Shown: positions 50,132-60,875 of the stretch, one piece after another | How positions within the stretch are numbered: the first letter of the stretch is position 1 | Layout: each line of letters opens with the position of its first letter | Assembly: GCA_001510575.1 (NCBI GenBank) | Contig: LNGK01000003.1 | Span: 1,169,755 to 1,233,754 of the forward strand | DNA from: Knoxdaviesia capensis | Lineage: Eukaryota; Ascomycota; Sordariomycetes; Microascales; Gondwanamycetaceae | Length of the DNA: 64,000 bases | Reading direction: 5' to 3' | Program-made: the position numbers and the translations under genes | The notes under the pieces: generated by a model | Told to the model about the DNA's origin: nothing | The model's database searches: none | What the model saw: only the letters and a program-made list of their open reading frames with translations

Positions 50132-50908
50132 TATTATAGTATATAAGGTTTTATAGTTTTATATTAAGTAACTTTTTATATAAGCGGGGGGGCTTTAGAC
50201 GCTATATAATAAGTATTATACTTATTAATAAATAATATCTACGTATATTAATATATATTTATATATAATTATAATATATTTTAATTTATTAAGGATTTAT
50301 AATATTAAATATATTTAAAAATATATTTTAAGATTAATTATATAAATATTTAAAATTATAAAAATATTAAAATATTTTTTATTTTTATTAAAAGTTTTTA
50401 ACTTAAATAAAAAATACCTAACCCTAGGTAACCCTACGTAAGTACGTACCGTATATCACGTATATTTACTTTACGGTTACTAGGGCTTATTTCGCCTGTA
50501 ATAATCCCTTTATCTTTTTCGATTTCCGCCTCCCTAGATAATATCTTCACATAGCTCTTCCTAAACCAATCTTAGCATGGCTCACATCCTTCTCACTTGC
50601 ACTTCGACTCCCCCCGACTATTATCATCACCAGTTCTTCATTCTTAACTACCGACTTCCTTCTCGACACGCTCCCTCGACATCTACTCCTTCCCCACGTT
50701 TAACTCTTCACGTCCTATCTGCCTTGCCATTCCTTCACGTGCTCGTCAGCATTCGATATCCACGCCCTCTCCTCTTCTTCGACATCTCTCTCCTGTGCTC
50801 TCGAATTCTCCCTCGCTTCTCTTTCTTTTGCTTTCTCTTTCTTCTTCTTGGTATTCTGTCTCTCGCTTCTCTTCCCCCTCTTCTTGTCTTCCCCTCGACA
50901 CCCTTCCC
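50132..50908. other. Edge of the RIP block, then promoter/5' region of the RING gene
   Basis: 50,132-50,400 is extremely AT-rich and contains strongly mutated remnants of the GC-rich module (GCGGGGGGGCTTTAGACGC, about 50,183-50,201) and of an LTR tail. From about 50,500 CpA and TpG return and the DNA becomes C/T-rich, as in many fungal 5' leaders. A short frame beginning ATG at 50,577 is out of frame with the RING gene and looks like leader. Confidence 0.6.
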
Positions 50909-51895
50909 ATGGACCTCGACAACCTCGACATTGAATACTTTGATAGCGACCCCGACGATGCCTTGGTGGAGGTGGAACTCTGGGAGCCCCGCCGTCGCCC
51001 TCAGAACCCCCCCGATGTCATCGACCTGACCGAAGTACCCGACAGCCCCCCTCGCCATGAGCGCCGCCCTCACCCCGCGTACCAGCGCCGCTTCCGCTAC
51101 CGCGCCACCCCAGACGCAAATTCTCTCCAGAGCCTCCGCCGCACGCCGCCGCCATCGCGGCCCACCCCCTCGACCGCCGCCCCGCCCGCCGTCATAGATC
51201 TGACCAGCGATTCCCCGGAGCTACCTCGAGCCCTACCCCTCCCCCGCCTCGACTCCGGCCCCGCAAATGCCGACATCGTCCTGATCCGCGAGCTCTCACG
51301 CCCATACCAGCCACCGCCCGGCCACCCCACTATTCGCCACGGCATTGACTACAGCGCGTTTCCCCAGACGTTTCGCGATCTGTTCATGACCGCCGGCCTG
51401 CGGCACCTCTTCGGATCGCCACGCATCGATTCCCCCGGCGGCGCCATCCCCGACTTCAACCCGTTCCCGCTTCCCGAGCCGCCCTCTCTCAACTACAATC
51501 ACCATGCCTTTGCGGAGCCCGCCGTCGTGGCAGTACCGCCTCCACCGACGCGCGACGGCTTCACCCGCGACGCCGGCCCGGACACTGTGGTCGTGTGCCC
51601 CTCGTGCAACCTGGAGTTGGAGTACGACCCAGACGAGAAAATTGATTCAAAGGACGGGAAGAAGAAGCGCTCCAAGGGCGAACATCACTTTTGGGCACTG
51701 AAAGCGTGTGGGCATGTGTACTGCCAAGCGTGCTTCGACAGCCGGCGCCCCACAGTTCGCAATCCCCTGGCCACGGGATTTCGCTGGGTCGGCGATGCGC
51801 CCATCCCCTCGCCGACGTCCAAGATGCTGTGTGCGGTTGACGACTGCACAACCGAAGTTGGACCCAAAACCGCCTGGGTGGGGATTTACCTGTGA
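50909..51895 (+). CDS. RING-finger protein with two SUMO-interacting motifs (STUbL-like)
   Basis: Single exon, 328 aa. The start ATG at 50,909 follows a C/T-rich leader and opens an acidic N-terminus; the frame is open further up but without an earlier ATG. Two VIDLT motifs (residues 37-41 and 95-99), each followed by acidic/Ser residues, are textbook SUMO-interacting motifs. Residues 100-225 are Pro-rich and probably disordered. A RING-type zinc domain closes the protein: CPSC at about 230-233, then ACGHVYCQAC about 35 residues on, then a last Cys pair in CAVDDC. It ends AWVGIYL. Tandem SIMs plus a C-terminal RING is the layout of SUMO-targeted ubiquitin ligases such as Slx8/RNF4, which act on sumoylated nuclear proteins. 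E3 activity and orthology are inferred. It is the first gene after the RIP block. Confidence 0.8.
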   Translation: MDLDNLDIEYFDSDPDDALVEVELWEPRRRPQNPPDVIDLTEVPDSPPRHERRPHPAYQRRFRYRATPDANSLQSLRRTPPPSRPTPSTAAPPAVIDLTSDSPELPRALPLPRLDSGPANADIVLIRELSRPYQPPPGHPTIRHGIDYSAFPQTFRDLFMTAGLRHLFGSPRIDSPGGAIPDFNPFPLPEPPSLNYNHHAFAEPAVVAVPPPPTRDGFTRDAGPDTVVVCPSCNLELEYDPDEKIDSKDGKKKRSKGEHHFWALKACGHVYCQACFDSRRPTVRNPLATGFRWVGDAPIPSPTSKMLCAVDDCTTEVGPKTAWVGIYL

Positions 51896-52117
51896 GGACG
51901 TCACTTTCTGGGTGTTCCTATGGACGTCTGACTTTAATGAGCGAGTCCGCTGCATTGAAGCGGCCGCGGGTGGCCTCACTGCCAAGAGTTCTGATGGCTC
52001 TCATTGCGCGTCTTTCAGCGAAACATTTGCTCATAGCATTAATAGTCTAGCTAGTTCAATGACGAATGCCAATTCTCGTATCCATCTGCGTCCATGTCCC
52101 TGACCTCCCCATCGCGC
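51896..52117. other. Convergent intergenic space
   Basis: 222 bp between the stops of the RING gene (+) and Dom34 (-); shared 3' region. No feature seen beyond that. Confidence 0.6.
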
Positions 52118-53386
52118 CTAGACAACACTCCCCTCCAGTGGCCTCTCCACCTCAACCGATGGTGAGTAGTCTTTGCCGAAATCGTCGTCGTCCAGATCAA
52201 GAATGGGGTACGTGAGCACCGCCGCAATGTCGCCCAGCAGCTGTAGTCGTTGGCCACTCTCCAAGTCGCTGCTCACAACGACAATCTGGGCGCCGGCCTC
52301 CTGGGCCTTTTCCACTAGCGCGACATATTTCTTGCGCGTATCCAAGTCGCTGCTCCGAAAGAGCGCGTTGCTTATCAACAGCATCGCTCCCCGCGCCACA
52401 GCACCTTCAGCGATCGCCTTTTCAATCAGTGCCGTTCCGTACCAGGCGCGGCCGTCTCCGCGCTGTAGCAAATCGTAAAAACAGTCCAGATGCCGCGACT
52501 CGCGACTAAACTTGGCGTCGTTCATGGCGGCCACCACTTCGGGACTCTTCAACGCCTCGCCAAGGCTGTGGACATGGCCCGATGCAGAGTGCACGACGAT
52601 CGCGGCCTTTGCCAGCGCGGCGATGCGCTTGTCAGGATTCAACCCGGTCGTGCCCTTAGTAGCCATGAATTGCTGAAAGTCGGCCGCCACAAAGCCAGGA
52701 CTGGCGAGGAGCAACGGTCGTGGGTTGTCGAGATCGACGTGACGGAGCAGCGCGCTCAAAATGGCCTCGTTGAACGACGTGAGCGTTGCACTAACCTCCC
52801 GTGACGTGCTGCGTTTCCCCGCAATGGCCACGTCTAGCCGCTGCTTGATAATCGTCCGGTACGGCGTCACTAAGCACACATTGGCGATGCCCTCTTGCAT
52901 GACTAAAGCCACCAAGGCGCTGCTCTTGTCATCATCGAGCGCATCACGCAGCGTGCGTGTCGCCACCGAATCCCAGCCGTCGTCGGGCTTGTCTAGCGTA
53001 AACGCGCGGTTGATCTCGAGATCCAGTGTGTGGTACTTTCCCAGTGCCACTTGCCGGTTTTCCGATGCTACGCGGCCTTTGACGTGGAGCTGGGAATCGG
53101 CAGAATCCCAGAAGACATTCTCGACGCGGATGGCCAGGATTGTGTGCACGCGCTCGACCACACTGCTGCCGGTGGACGTTTCCTGCTGCACATTCCGGAT
53201 TGCATGTGCCTTCAGAATGTCGTCCGGCAGGATCAGGTTGTATACATGCCACTGCGCGTGCGGTTAGCAAAGGATTCGCGAATTTATAAAGTATTTCAAA
53301 CGTACCATATCTTCTGGGTCTTCTGGCACCAGTGTCACGGCATGTTCGCTGAGCTCCGAGGAGCGTTTTGTTGGTAGAAGCTTCAT
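52118..53386 (-). CDS. dom34: Dom34/pelota, ribosome rescue factor
   Basis: Two exons: 53,306-53,386 and 52,118-53,251, with a 54-bp intron (53,252-53,305; GTACGT ... GCGCAG). The joined protein is 404 aa. The N-terminus runs MKLLPTKRSSELSEHAVTLV then PEDPEDM, and across the junction WHVYNLI, the signature start of the Dom34/pelota Sm-like domain (residues 1 to about 135). The central eRF1-like domain (about 140-280) contains a SPGF motif and lacks the GGQ of true release factors. The C-terminal eRF1_3-like domain (about 285-380) is followed by an acidic tail. Dom34 binds the A site of stalled ribosomes with Hbs1 and starts no-go decay. Length and domain order fit the family. Only the short first exon would be missed by simple ORF finding. 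Confidence 0.95.
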
Positions 53387-53748
53387 TGCGGGGTAGTTGG
53401 AGCAGATATGGTGTCACCAAGAAATTTCGAGGGGAGCACCACAACCGAGGAGAATATAACTTATAGAGCAAGAGAAATGAGAAAGTAAAATCTCAAAAGA
53501 TAGGAGGGGGGTGGTGCGGATATATATCTTTTCTTGAGAGTAAGGCTGCCACTAGTAGTGGCTGGACACAAAAAGAAAAAACGTGCTGTCGAGTCAGAAC
53601 ACTGGATGATGATTAATTGTTGCAACCACACTTCATGGAAGCTGTCCTGAACCTGAGAAAATGTTTTCTTAAAAATCTATGAAAATGGACGAGACAAAAT
53701 AAAGGGGGTATAAATATTAAAGCGAATGAACATGATTTTATGACCTTG
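53387..53748. other. Upstream region of dom34
   Basis: Between the dom34 start and the stop of the next minus-strand gene. A/G-rich, no coding frame. It must hold the dom34 promoter and the 3' end of the membrane-protein gene. Confidence 0.6.
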
Positions 53749-54764
53749 CTACTCCATGAGTGCAAATGCCCAGTCTGGCCTGGCTTCATGAGCTGCAGAT
53801 AAGAGCTCCATCTTCATCCAGCAGCGATGGAGGTGTGCTCCGTACAGCGCGTCGTCGTCCATTGCCCCCCAGCCACAGCCCAAGCAACCAGCATAGAATG
53901 CACACGCCTGTATGCACTCCTGAAAGGTGCTGGTGCGCACTCCCTCCACGTCGGACGCTTCGCCGCCGCTATTATAGTCGATGCCGCAGAATTGGCGGAA
54001 CTGCTTTGCGGTTCCCGGAACGATGTACATGGTGTCGTTGGCCACGGGGCAATTCCAGGACTCTGTCGGCGTGGCCGTGGCCGTGGCCATGGCCGTGGCT
54101 GTGGCCGTGGCTGTGGCCGTGGGCGAAGCCAGATCTGTTGCTGTTGTTGTGAGTGTATTGGATGCCACCGTCTCTATTGATGAAGTCGTGAATACTGGTG
54201 ATGTCGTAAGCGGGATGTTTGCTTGGGCAGTCTCGTTCGGTGGTGCTCTGTGGAACAGTTAGCTGCGCGTACGCGGGCGACGGGAGTCATGGGGAGCTGG
54301 CCATACATTTCTTGTGACGAAGAGTTCTTCAACCCGAGACCGACTCCGAGGCCGACACCCAACCCGACAACGACGACGATAATGGACGCGAGGCCAATCC
54401 AAAATAACCGGCGGCGGTTCGAGCGGCCGCCCAGGGAAGGCGATCCATATCCGTCTGCGTTCCCGGAAGACTCCGGGTTCGGGCCGTCGGCGCCGGCGTG
54501 GGCTGGCGGCTTCTCTTCAAACGACGGTTCGCGATAAAACGTGTATTTTGATGGATTGAAGTCTTCGGACTGGAAGGTTTTCCGCTTCGCCGACTGTGAG
54601 CTGCCCTGGGGCGTCGATGGTGGTTGGAGACGCTGTTGGGATTCGGGAGTTGCCCGGTACGCGCTCTTCGCTACATGTGAGCTGTTGCTGTAATTTCGAG
54701 GTCTTGTCGCGTGCGTCTGACTGTTTGCCCAGTTGCGGCCGGCGAGATTGTCATTAGATTGCAT
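53749..54764 (-). CDS. Single-pass membrane protein with Ser/Thr-Ala stalk and Cys-rich PAN-like domain
   Basis: Two exons, 54,307-54,764 and 53,749-54,247, joined by a 59-bp intron (GTATGG donor, GCTAAC branch site, CACAG acceptor; 54,248-54,306); 318 aa. Residues 1-115 are polar and probably cytosolic. A basic SNRRR precedes a Gly/Val-rich transmembrane helix (about 120-145). Then comes a Thr/Ser/Ala stalk with a TA-dipeptide repeat (DNA hexamer repeat, about 54,067-54,122). The last 100 residues hold about eight cysteines with CGIDYN and FQECIQACAFYAGC, similar to the fungal PAN/apple-like ectodomains. Type II-like topology with an outer C-terminus is inferred from the positive residues before the helix. 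Many filamentous ascomycetes have such proteins at the cell surface; function unknown. Confidence 0.75.
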
Positions 54765-55907
54765 CTCTCTATGTATCGGAGTGTTGTTGTGGGTGTTCTG
54801 GTGTGTTCACGCGTCGCACCATCTCGCGGTTGCCAGCTGGGCCAAGCTGTGCGGGAAGAAATCCACGATTGAACTGATGCGCCGACTTTTGGCATCGAGA
54901 AGGGCTTCTGCTCAGAAAGGGGCACTGCACAGACCGGCATCCGAAAGAACGATAGTTAAAAGACAAGCGGCAGCGTGAAGACGGCCTTAGTTGGGACTGG
55001 TTGCGCGTGGTGCAACCCTGTCAGCATGATCCTGGAAGCGACTGAAGTCTGAACAGAGGATGGCCAGTACCCTGGAGTCTGAGGCGAGCGACGTGTAAGT
55101 GCGCGCGCGGAGAACGCCTGGCCGATACAGCTTTGCCGTGCCTGTGGGAAAGTGAGCATATGCAGTACGCTCATACCAAAAGCCTGCAGGAACAGTCAAA
55201 TCAGACCAGTCACAGCCTCCTGGAAATCTACGAGTACTATACAGTACAATGTCAGACAGATCCTGATATTCTAGAACTCGGAAGTCTGAAGCATCCATGT
55301 ACAGTACAGTACAGTACAGTACAGTACAGTACAGTACAGTACGTGCATGTAAATACAAAGTGGTACAAGACCCTAGTTTTCTAATATCGTGGTTTATGCA
55401 TGTTTTTATTTGATATTTAATCTCACACTCCTACCCGCGAAATTACAGAGTGGATATGCACGCACGTTCACTAGATATATATTTTTTTTCTATTGGAGCA
55501 ATACACTAATAGCAAACCAGCCGGCCATGCGGCGCAAGACTTGCAGAGGGCAAGTTCTTGTACTCAGATCAGATTGGGATGGCAATAGAGGTCTCATGTC
55601 CTGTTTACATATAGAAATGCTCATTACGGTAATCCAGTCTGGGCCTTCGGCTGTTGTGGAACCGTCAGACATCTGTTCATCTCCCGTCCAATATCGGCCC
55701 TCGTAACTTAGGGTTGCTCGTAAAGGATACGATTAACCCGGACTGGGCGAACCAATTCTAACCCTTAATTAGTTGCTCAGTTACTCAGCTGACACTAGCT
55801 CTTCATAGGAATACATGCCGTCACTCTCACGTTCTTCACCGGGCTTCAGCTTCAACGACAGTCCTACACATCGCAAGTTTCCGCTGTTTGGATTGTAGAT
55901 ATGGAAA
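54765..55907. other. Divergent intergenic region (about 1.1 kb)
   Basis: Lies between the starts of the membrane-protein gene (-) and the WD40 gene (+), so it should hold both promoters. It contains an eight-fold TACAG microsatellite (55,300-55,340). Frames on both strands are short and without recognisable domains; the longest (54,987-55,358, minus) runs through the microsatellite. Confidence 0.55.
55300..55340. repeat. (TACAG)8 microsatellite
   Basis: Eight perfect tandem copies of the pentamer, unmutated. Confidence 0.95.
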
Positions 55908-58900
55908 ATGTCTGTAGTGTCTCCAAGCGGACTTTCTGGCGATGAGCCAGAGGCTAAGGCACCCACATCCTCTCCCGAAGGTCAGTATTCCCTCCGTGAG
56001 GCTTCTTGTGCATATTGTCTCATATGTTTCCGCCGTGGCGCTCACATGTCATTTCTCTTAGGTCCATGCACTCCTCAACAAACAATCCGTCGCCCTCCTG
56101 CACGGATCACAAGAAACGCATCAAGCCCCAGAGATTTTCGGCCACTTGCAAAAGCTGCTTCGGGTGTCGTTGCGACCACTTCGATTGACCCGCTCTCTCA
56201 GGTTCGTCCACTCTGCCACCAGGAAGCCGTTTGCCAGGGAGCTGTTTGCCAGGAGGCTGTTGTCGGGTATCACATTGACAAGCAGTTATAGCACATCCTT
56301 TTACGCTCAAGCACCGATGCCGCCCTTCACAACCGCTTGCGACAGCAGAGACCGGACAGCCCGGCCGTGACTCCGAACTTGGCCGGTCACACACATGTTG
56401 ATGTATGGGAGCCCTTCGCTGGCGACTCCTCTCTAAAGCACACCGTCGAAGGCCCCAAGGAGAAACGGTACGCCTTCTGTGCAATTCAACACCTCTAATG
56501 CACGCATGCTAACCCTCACAGAAATCGCTCGTCGTTTTTCGGGCGTTTGAGTCTCCGGGCCACGCGACGCAGAGAGCCGCATTCAACCGGCGACAACGAA
56601 TCCGACGGCGAATACCACAAAGACGATGTTATCCCTGGGTCTCCGCAAACCTTGACGGGCGGGAATGGCTTCATCCCCCACCACAAAGAACCGCCTCGAT
56701 ATATTCGCGTCAAGACGTACAACAAAGCCAGCCGCGAATTCCACTGCATGTTCCAGGCTCAGGAACTGCGCTGTCAACAAACCCCACAAGACGATGCCAC
56801 CCGGTCTGACGGAAATTCGGAACCGGCGCCTGCGGTCGCGAAGACAGACAGTACCGCCGTCTGGTGTGTGAAATTCAGTATCTGTGGAAGGTATCTTGCC
56901 GTTGCAGGGCAGGACATGTGCGTGCGTGTATTTTCTACACTGTCGACCCCCGAAGAGCGCCGCGCCGAAGAAAATATCCAGGCTGAACGCTTCTCCAGCG
57001 ACAAACTACTAGCTCCGGTGTTTCGCAGCAGTCCCATTCGAGAATTCACCGGCCACACGGGCGACATCCTCGACCTCAGCTGGAGCAAGAACGGCTTCAT
57101 GCTCTCGTGCTCCATGGATAAGACGGTCCGGCTGTGGCACTTGACGTACCAGGAAAGCCTCTGCGTCTTCAAGCACAAGGACATTGTCACGTCGATTGCT
57201 TTCCACCCCACCGACGACCGATTCTTCCTCGCCGGCTCGCTAGACTCGACTCTGCGGCTGTGGAGCATCCCGGACAAGGCTATTGCATTTTCGGTGACCA
57301 CGCCAGATCTCATCACCGCGGTTGCCTTTTCCCCCGATGGCCGCACGTCCATTGCCGGGCTACTGAACGGCCTGTGTCAGTTTTACGATACCGAGGGCCT
57401 AGCACACCAAACCCAGATCCACGTGCGGTCCTCCCGAGGCAAGAATGCCAAGGGCAGCAAGATCACTGGCATCGAAGTAATGCCGACGGGAGAGTCCCCC
57501 GAGAGCGAGTGCCGGGTGCTGATCACCTCCAATGACTCGAGAATCCGCATCTACAGGTTGCGCGACAAGAGTCTCGAAGTGAAATTCAAAGGCCACATTA
57601 ACGCTTCGAGCCAAATCCGCGCCCATTCCAGCGACGACGGCAAGTACATCATCTGCGGCAGCGACGACAAAAGGGCGTACATCTGGTCCGTTGCCCCGGA
57701 AGACGCTGAAAACAAGGAGAAGCGGCCGTGCGAGTCGTTCGACTCGTCTCGGGAAATGGTCACTGTCGCCGTGTTCGCGCCCACCGCGACGCGAAAGCTG
57801 CTCGGCGCATCGGACGACCCCATATACACCCTCTGCAACCCGCCGCCCGTGACCCTGCTGAGCAAGGAGGAAGCAGGCGCCGCCCCCGAGGTCAAGCGCG
57901 TGCAGAAGCCGGAGGAGTCTCCCGCATACATTGCCCGATCGGCGCACTATGACGGAAATGTCATCATTACCAGCGACCGCACCGGCTTCATCCGCGTCTA
58001 TCGGCAAGACTGCGCGTACGCCAAACGCCCGTCCGAGAACCTGAAAGCCAAGCGCATCTCTAGCGTGCGGCGCGCGGCCAGCATCCTGAACCGGAACAGT
58101 CTGGGCAGCAGCCGCCGCGGGTCAGTATCGCAGGCCAGCATGATCAGCGGGTACGGCCCGGGCCTGCAGCGCACAAACAGCTCCGAGCGCATCAATTCCT
58201 GGCGCCACGGCATCGAGGCCAGCAGTCGGAGTGCGTCGTTGGTCGCGTCGCGTCGCGAGCGCTCGGTCTCGCCCTCCAAGGCAATGCTCGCGATCCCTAC
58301 TGCGCCCGTCGGGCCGCCATCCTTGAGCCCGGTGTCCGATCTGCGGAAGCAGCACTTTCGCGCGCAGGCCATGAGCCGGCTGACCTCCGAGTGGCCGCCG
58401 TCTCCGCCCGCGACAACCGTAGTCGAGTCGGCATCGGGCCCTCACGAACCGGACTCGCCGACGTCCTTACGGCAGTCTCAAACTCGCGAAACTCTCAAGG
58501 ACGAACGGAATCTCCCGACTCCCAGTTTTTCTGTAACCTCGGCGGACGACCAGCATGAACCCCAGAAACTACTCCCCATGGAGACAGAGCGACCACCGGA
58601 GGAAAGCCTAAAGGCGAACAACGCCATCGACGAGTCCTCCGAAGGGGCCGCATCGATCCCGTCATTCTGGAGCCGGCTGCGTGGGATCAGCTCTTTGAGG
58701 CTGTCGGTCTCGCCCCTTTACGCAAATTCTAGCGCCACCACGTCGGCTGTCGACACATCAGCAGCGGGACCTGCGGCGAACCCGCACGGATCAAAGCCGC
58801 TGCCGCGCGTGAGGTCGGCCATCCTCCTTGGCGCGAATCACCCCCAGCCCAAGAGCACAAGCCCCACCGAGCCGAGCTCGACGCAGGAACCGGCGGTCGG

Positions 58901-59114
58901 GTTGACCCGTTCCGAGCGAAGGGCTGACGCGGAGCGGAAACTCTTGTCGCTGTATCAACCGCAACTGCCGCAGCAGGTGGCAGAAGACGAGGAGTCTGTG
59001 TGCAATTCCTGCGGGGGAACCGAGTTCAAGGCCAAGAAGATTGCCGGGCGCCATCGCTTTCTTTGTACGCGATGCGGTACCTTTGTGCCGGAGGAGATGC
59101 AGGGGAATAGATAG
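55908..59114 (+). CDS. WD40-repeat protein with C-terminal zinc ribbon (Dgr2/WDR44-like)
   Basis: Four exons inferred: 55,908-55,980, 56,062-56,201, 56,292-56,467 and 56,522-59,114, with introns of 81, 90 and 54 bp. The last has a GCTAAC branch site and CACAG acceptor. Joined frame: 993 aa. The large last exon lacks its own ATG, so upstream exons are needed; the join DPLSQ/HILLRSSTD and the block DVWEPFAGDSS keep one frame. Six to seven WD repeats span about residues 240-660 (GHTGDILDLSW, SMDKTVRLWHL, GSLDSTLRLWSI, CGSDDKRAYIW). A Ser-rich disordered region follows. The end carries a zinc ribbon, CNSCG ... CTRCG (about 960-990). Architecture resembles yeast Dgr2/YMR102C and animal WDR44. Role unknown; a scaffold for membrane traffic is possible by analogy. 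The first two exons are the least certain part. Confidence 0.85.
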
Positions 59115-59556
59115 ATCATGTGTACTACAATGTTTAATATCGAGATTCAATTCATGTATCAGACTACAATGTTTTAATGCAATATGGAGATTCAATTCGA
59201 AGATACAGTTCACTTTGACAGCCGATGCAATACGCTGCTCACGTGATGATAAAAAAATTCAGCTATTAATTGTTGTTTATTCTGCTATTTATCTACCGCT
59301 GAGAGGAAACAAGCAGATATGATCGATGAACATCAAACAAAGCCCGGTCGTTATCTCTGGGAGAGGCGGGCATCAAGGGCATCATGAAGCCAAGCCCGCA
59401 GTCATCTATAAGGGCACAAAACAAGAAACTGTCCAGCTCTCGGTCGAGGTATTGATTGAGTCGCGGGTGGTGAGATCGCCAGATGGATCTGCGACAGGCA
59501 AATCGTGCATGCAGCGGCACCGGGGCAGCGGGGCCGGCTTGAAATGCGCACACCGC
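59115..59556. other. Convergent intergenic space
   Basis: Between the WD40 gene (+) and the thioredoxin gene (-); AT-richer 3' sequence, no supported feature. Confidence 0.55.
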
Positions 59557-59907
59557 CTACGCGGAGGAAGCCTTGGCCGCCACCTGCGAGATCAGGCTGC
59601 CCAGGGCCCGCGGGTCGGCGCCCTGGATCTTGTTCTGGCCATCGAGCGGCTCGCTGCCCTGGAAGAACAGGAAGGTCGGGATGGAGCGGACGGCGAAGCG
59701 CTCGGCCAGGTCGGGCACCTCGTCGATGTCGATCTTGGCAAACGCCACCTGGCCCTCGGTGGTGTGCTGCTTGCTCAGGTTGTCGAAGAAGGGCGCGATG
59801 GCCTTGCACGGCGGGCACCAGCCGGCCGAGAAGTCGACAATGGTGTACTTGGTCGACTGCAGCAGGGCGTCGAAGTCGGCAACGGTCTTGATATAGCGGA
59901 CAGCCAT
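59557..59907 (-). CDS. Thioredoxin, cytosolic type, with WCPPC active site
   Basis: Intronless, 116 aa, starting MAVRYIKTVADFDALL. The thioredoxin fold is clear: VDFSAGWCPPCKAI with the redox cysteines at residues 31 and 34, a KIDIDE strand, and the cis-proline loop RSIPTFLFF. No targeting peptide is seen, so cytosol is likely. The canonical active site is WCGPC; here the glycine is proline. CPPC has been described to change redox potential in engineered and some natural thioredoxins, so this enzyme may not be a standard thioredoxin-reductase substrate. The C-terminus ends Ala/Ser-rich. Size and helix order match the family. The upstream region contains a possible TATA motif (TTTTATAG, about 60,059-60,066). 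Confidence 0.93.
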   Translation of the reverse strand: MAVRYIKTVADFDALLQSTKYTIVDFSAGWCPPCKAIAPFFDNLSKQHTTEGQVAFAKIDIDEVPDLAERFAVRSIPTFLFFQGSEPLDGQNKIQGADPRALGSLISQVAAKASSA

Positions 59908-60875
59908 GGTGTTAGGATGGGGGTTTTGATGGAGTTTGGGTGGTTGTCTGGTTGTAACGGTAGGGTGAGTTGCGTGAGATGTGTCTGGTTGTGTCTGTAG
60001 AGTTGTGTGTGGTGATGTTTGTGGACGACAGAAGAACTGGAGAAGATGGGGGTCGAGGGTTTTATAGAAATGGCCGATTTCTAATTCACGGCCTGGGTGG
60101 GTGCAACACTAATTGCGCCAGAAGGTGCTATCGCTATCGCTAGCAACGATGGCGTCTTCTGTCAGCACTGCGGGGCACTTCATAATTTGAAATTGATGGC
60201 CCAAGATTCAAGGGACTTCCAGCCTCTTCTACGTGTGTCTTGTTTGCCAAACAGCGCCTTTCCTCCTTGGCACTCGACGTTTGCCGGCTATCTCATTCGG
60301 CGAAAGTCCCGCCGCACACACTGGACTATTGCAGGTACTTCGCACAAACACTCCACTTTTGAGACATGTGATTCGCCGTTTGGGCGTCCAACTGTTCTTG
60401 TAAGCAAAACAAATGATGGATCACGCCCGGATATGCACTTCCGTGTGTCGCCGACGTCAAAGGGCGGAAGGCCTTGAGTTTCTGCTTTGCTGTCAGGGGA
60501 TTCTGTGCCTTACTGGATTCATTCTGTAGTCATCTCTTGATATTCAACTGCAAATTTGACGTCACATTATTAATTCGCCCTGGTCGTGCTAGCGCAGATT
60601 ATGTAAATTTTATACAGGAGAACTTTTATTCTAGAAGGCGGAGAGAGCGATAGGAAGAAGAAAAGAAAAAAAAAAAAAAGTTGAAAAGAATTAAAGAGAA
60701 ACCCCCCTGACATTCATGGAGGGGCACATTTCTGGGTCCCACCACTACAATTTTTTTGGTTGCATGGAATCATCACAAATCTTTTCGGCTCAACCCTCGT
60801 CATCACTGTGACTCTAAATCCCACTCCACAGCCCCCTCGGATTCTCAAATCATCATCGCTAGTAACCCTGCTATC
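59908..60875. other. Divergent intergenic region between thioredoxin and RRB1
   Basis: About 970 bp with a polypurine stretch (60,637-60,705, including an A run at about 60,666-60,679). A 126-codon plus frame at 60,097-60,477 shows no domain and no codon pattern like the neighbours. It should hold both promoters. Confidence 0.55.

Noticed and set aside
50415..50445. TAACCCTA-like units resembling telomere repeat
   Set aside because: Only two imperfect units in AT-rich DNA; too little for an interstitial telomere.
50577..51029. 150-codon plus-strand frame before the RING gene
   Set aside because: Ser/Pro/Leu low-complexity translation of a C/T-rich leader, out of frame with the RING protein.
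54987..55358. 123-codon minus-strand frame
   Set aside because: Runs through the TACAG microsatellite (a TVLYC repeat), no domain, no splice support; probably chance.
55781..55966. 61-codon minus-strand frame with protein-like composition
   Set aside because: Overlaps the first exon of the WD40 gene on the other strand; no upstream exon or known domain found, though a small antisense gene cannot be excluded.
59326..60000. 224-codon plus-strand frame over the thioredoxin gene
   Set aside because: Antisense shadow of the clear thioredoxin reading on the minus strand.
60097..60477. 126-codon plus-strand frame between thioredoxin and RRB1
   Set aside because: No recognisable domain and codon use unlike the neighbours; more likely promoter DNA.
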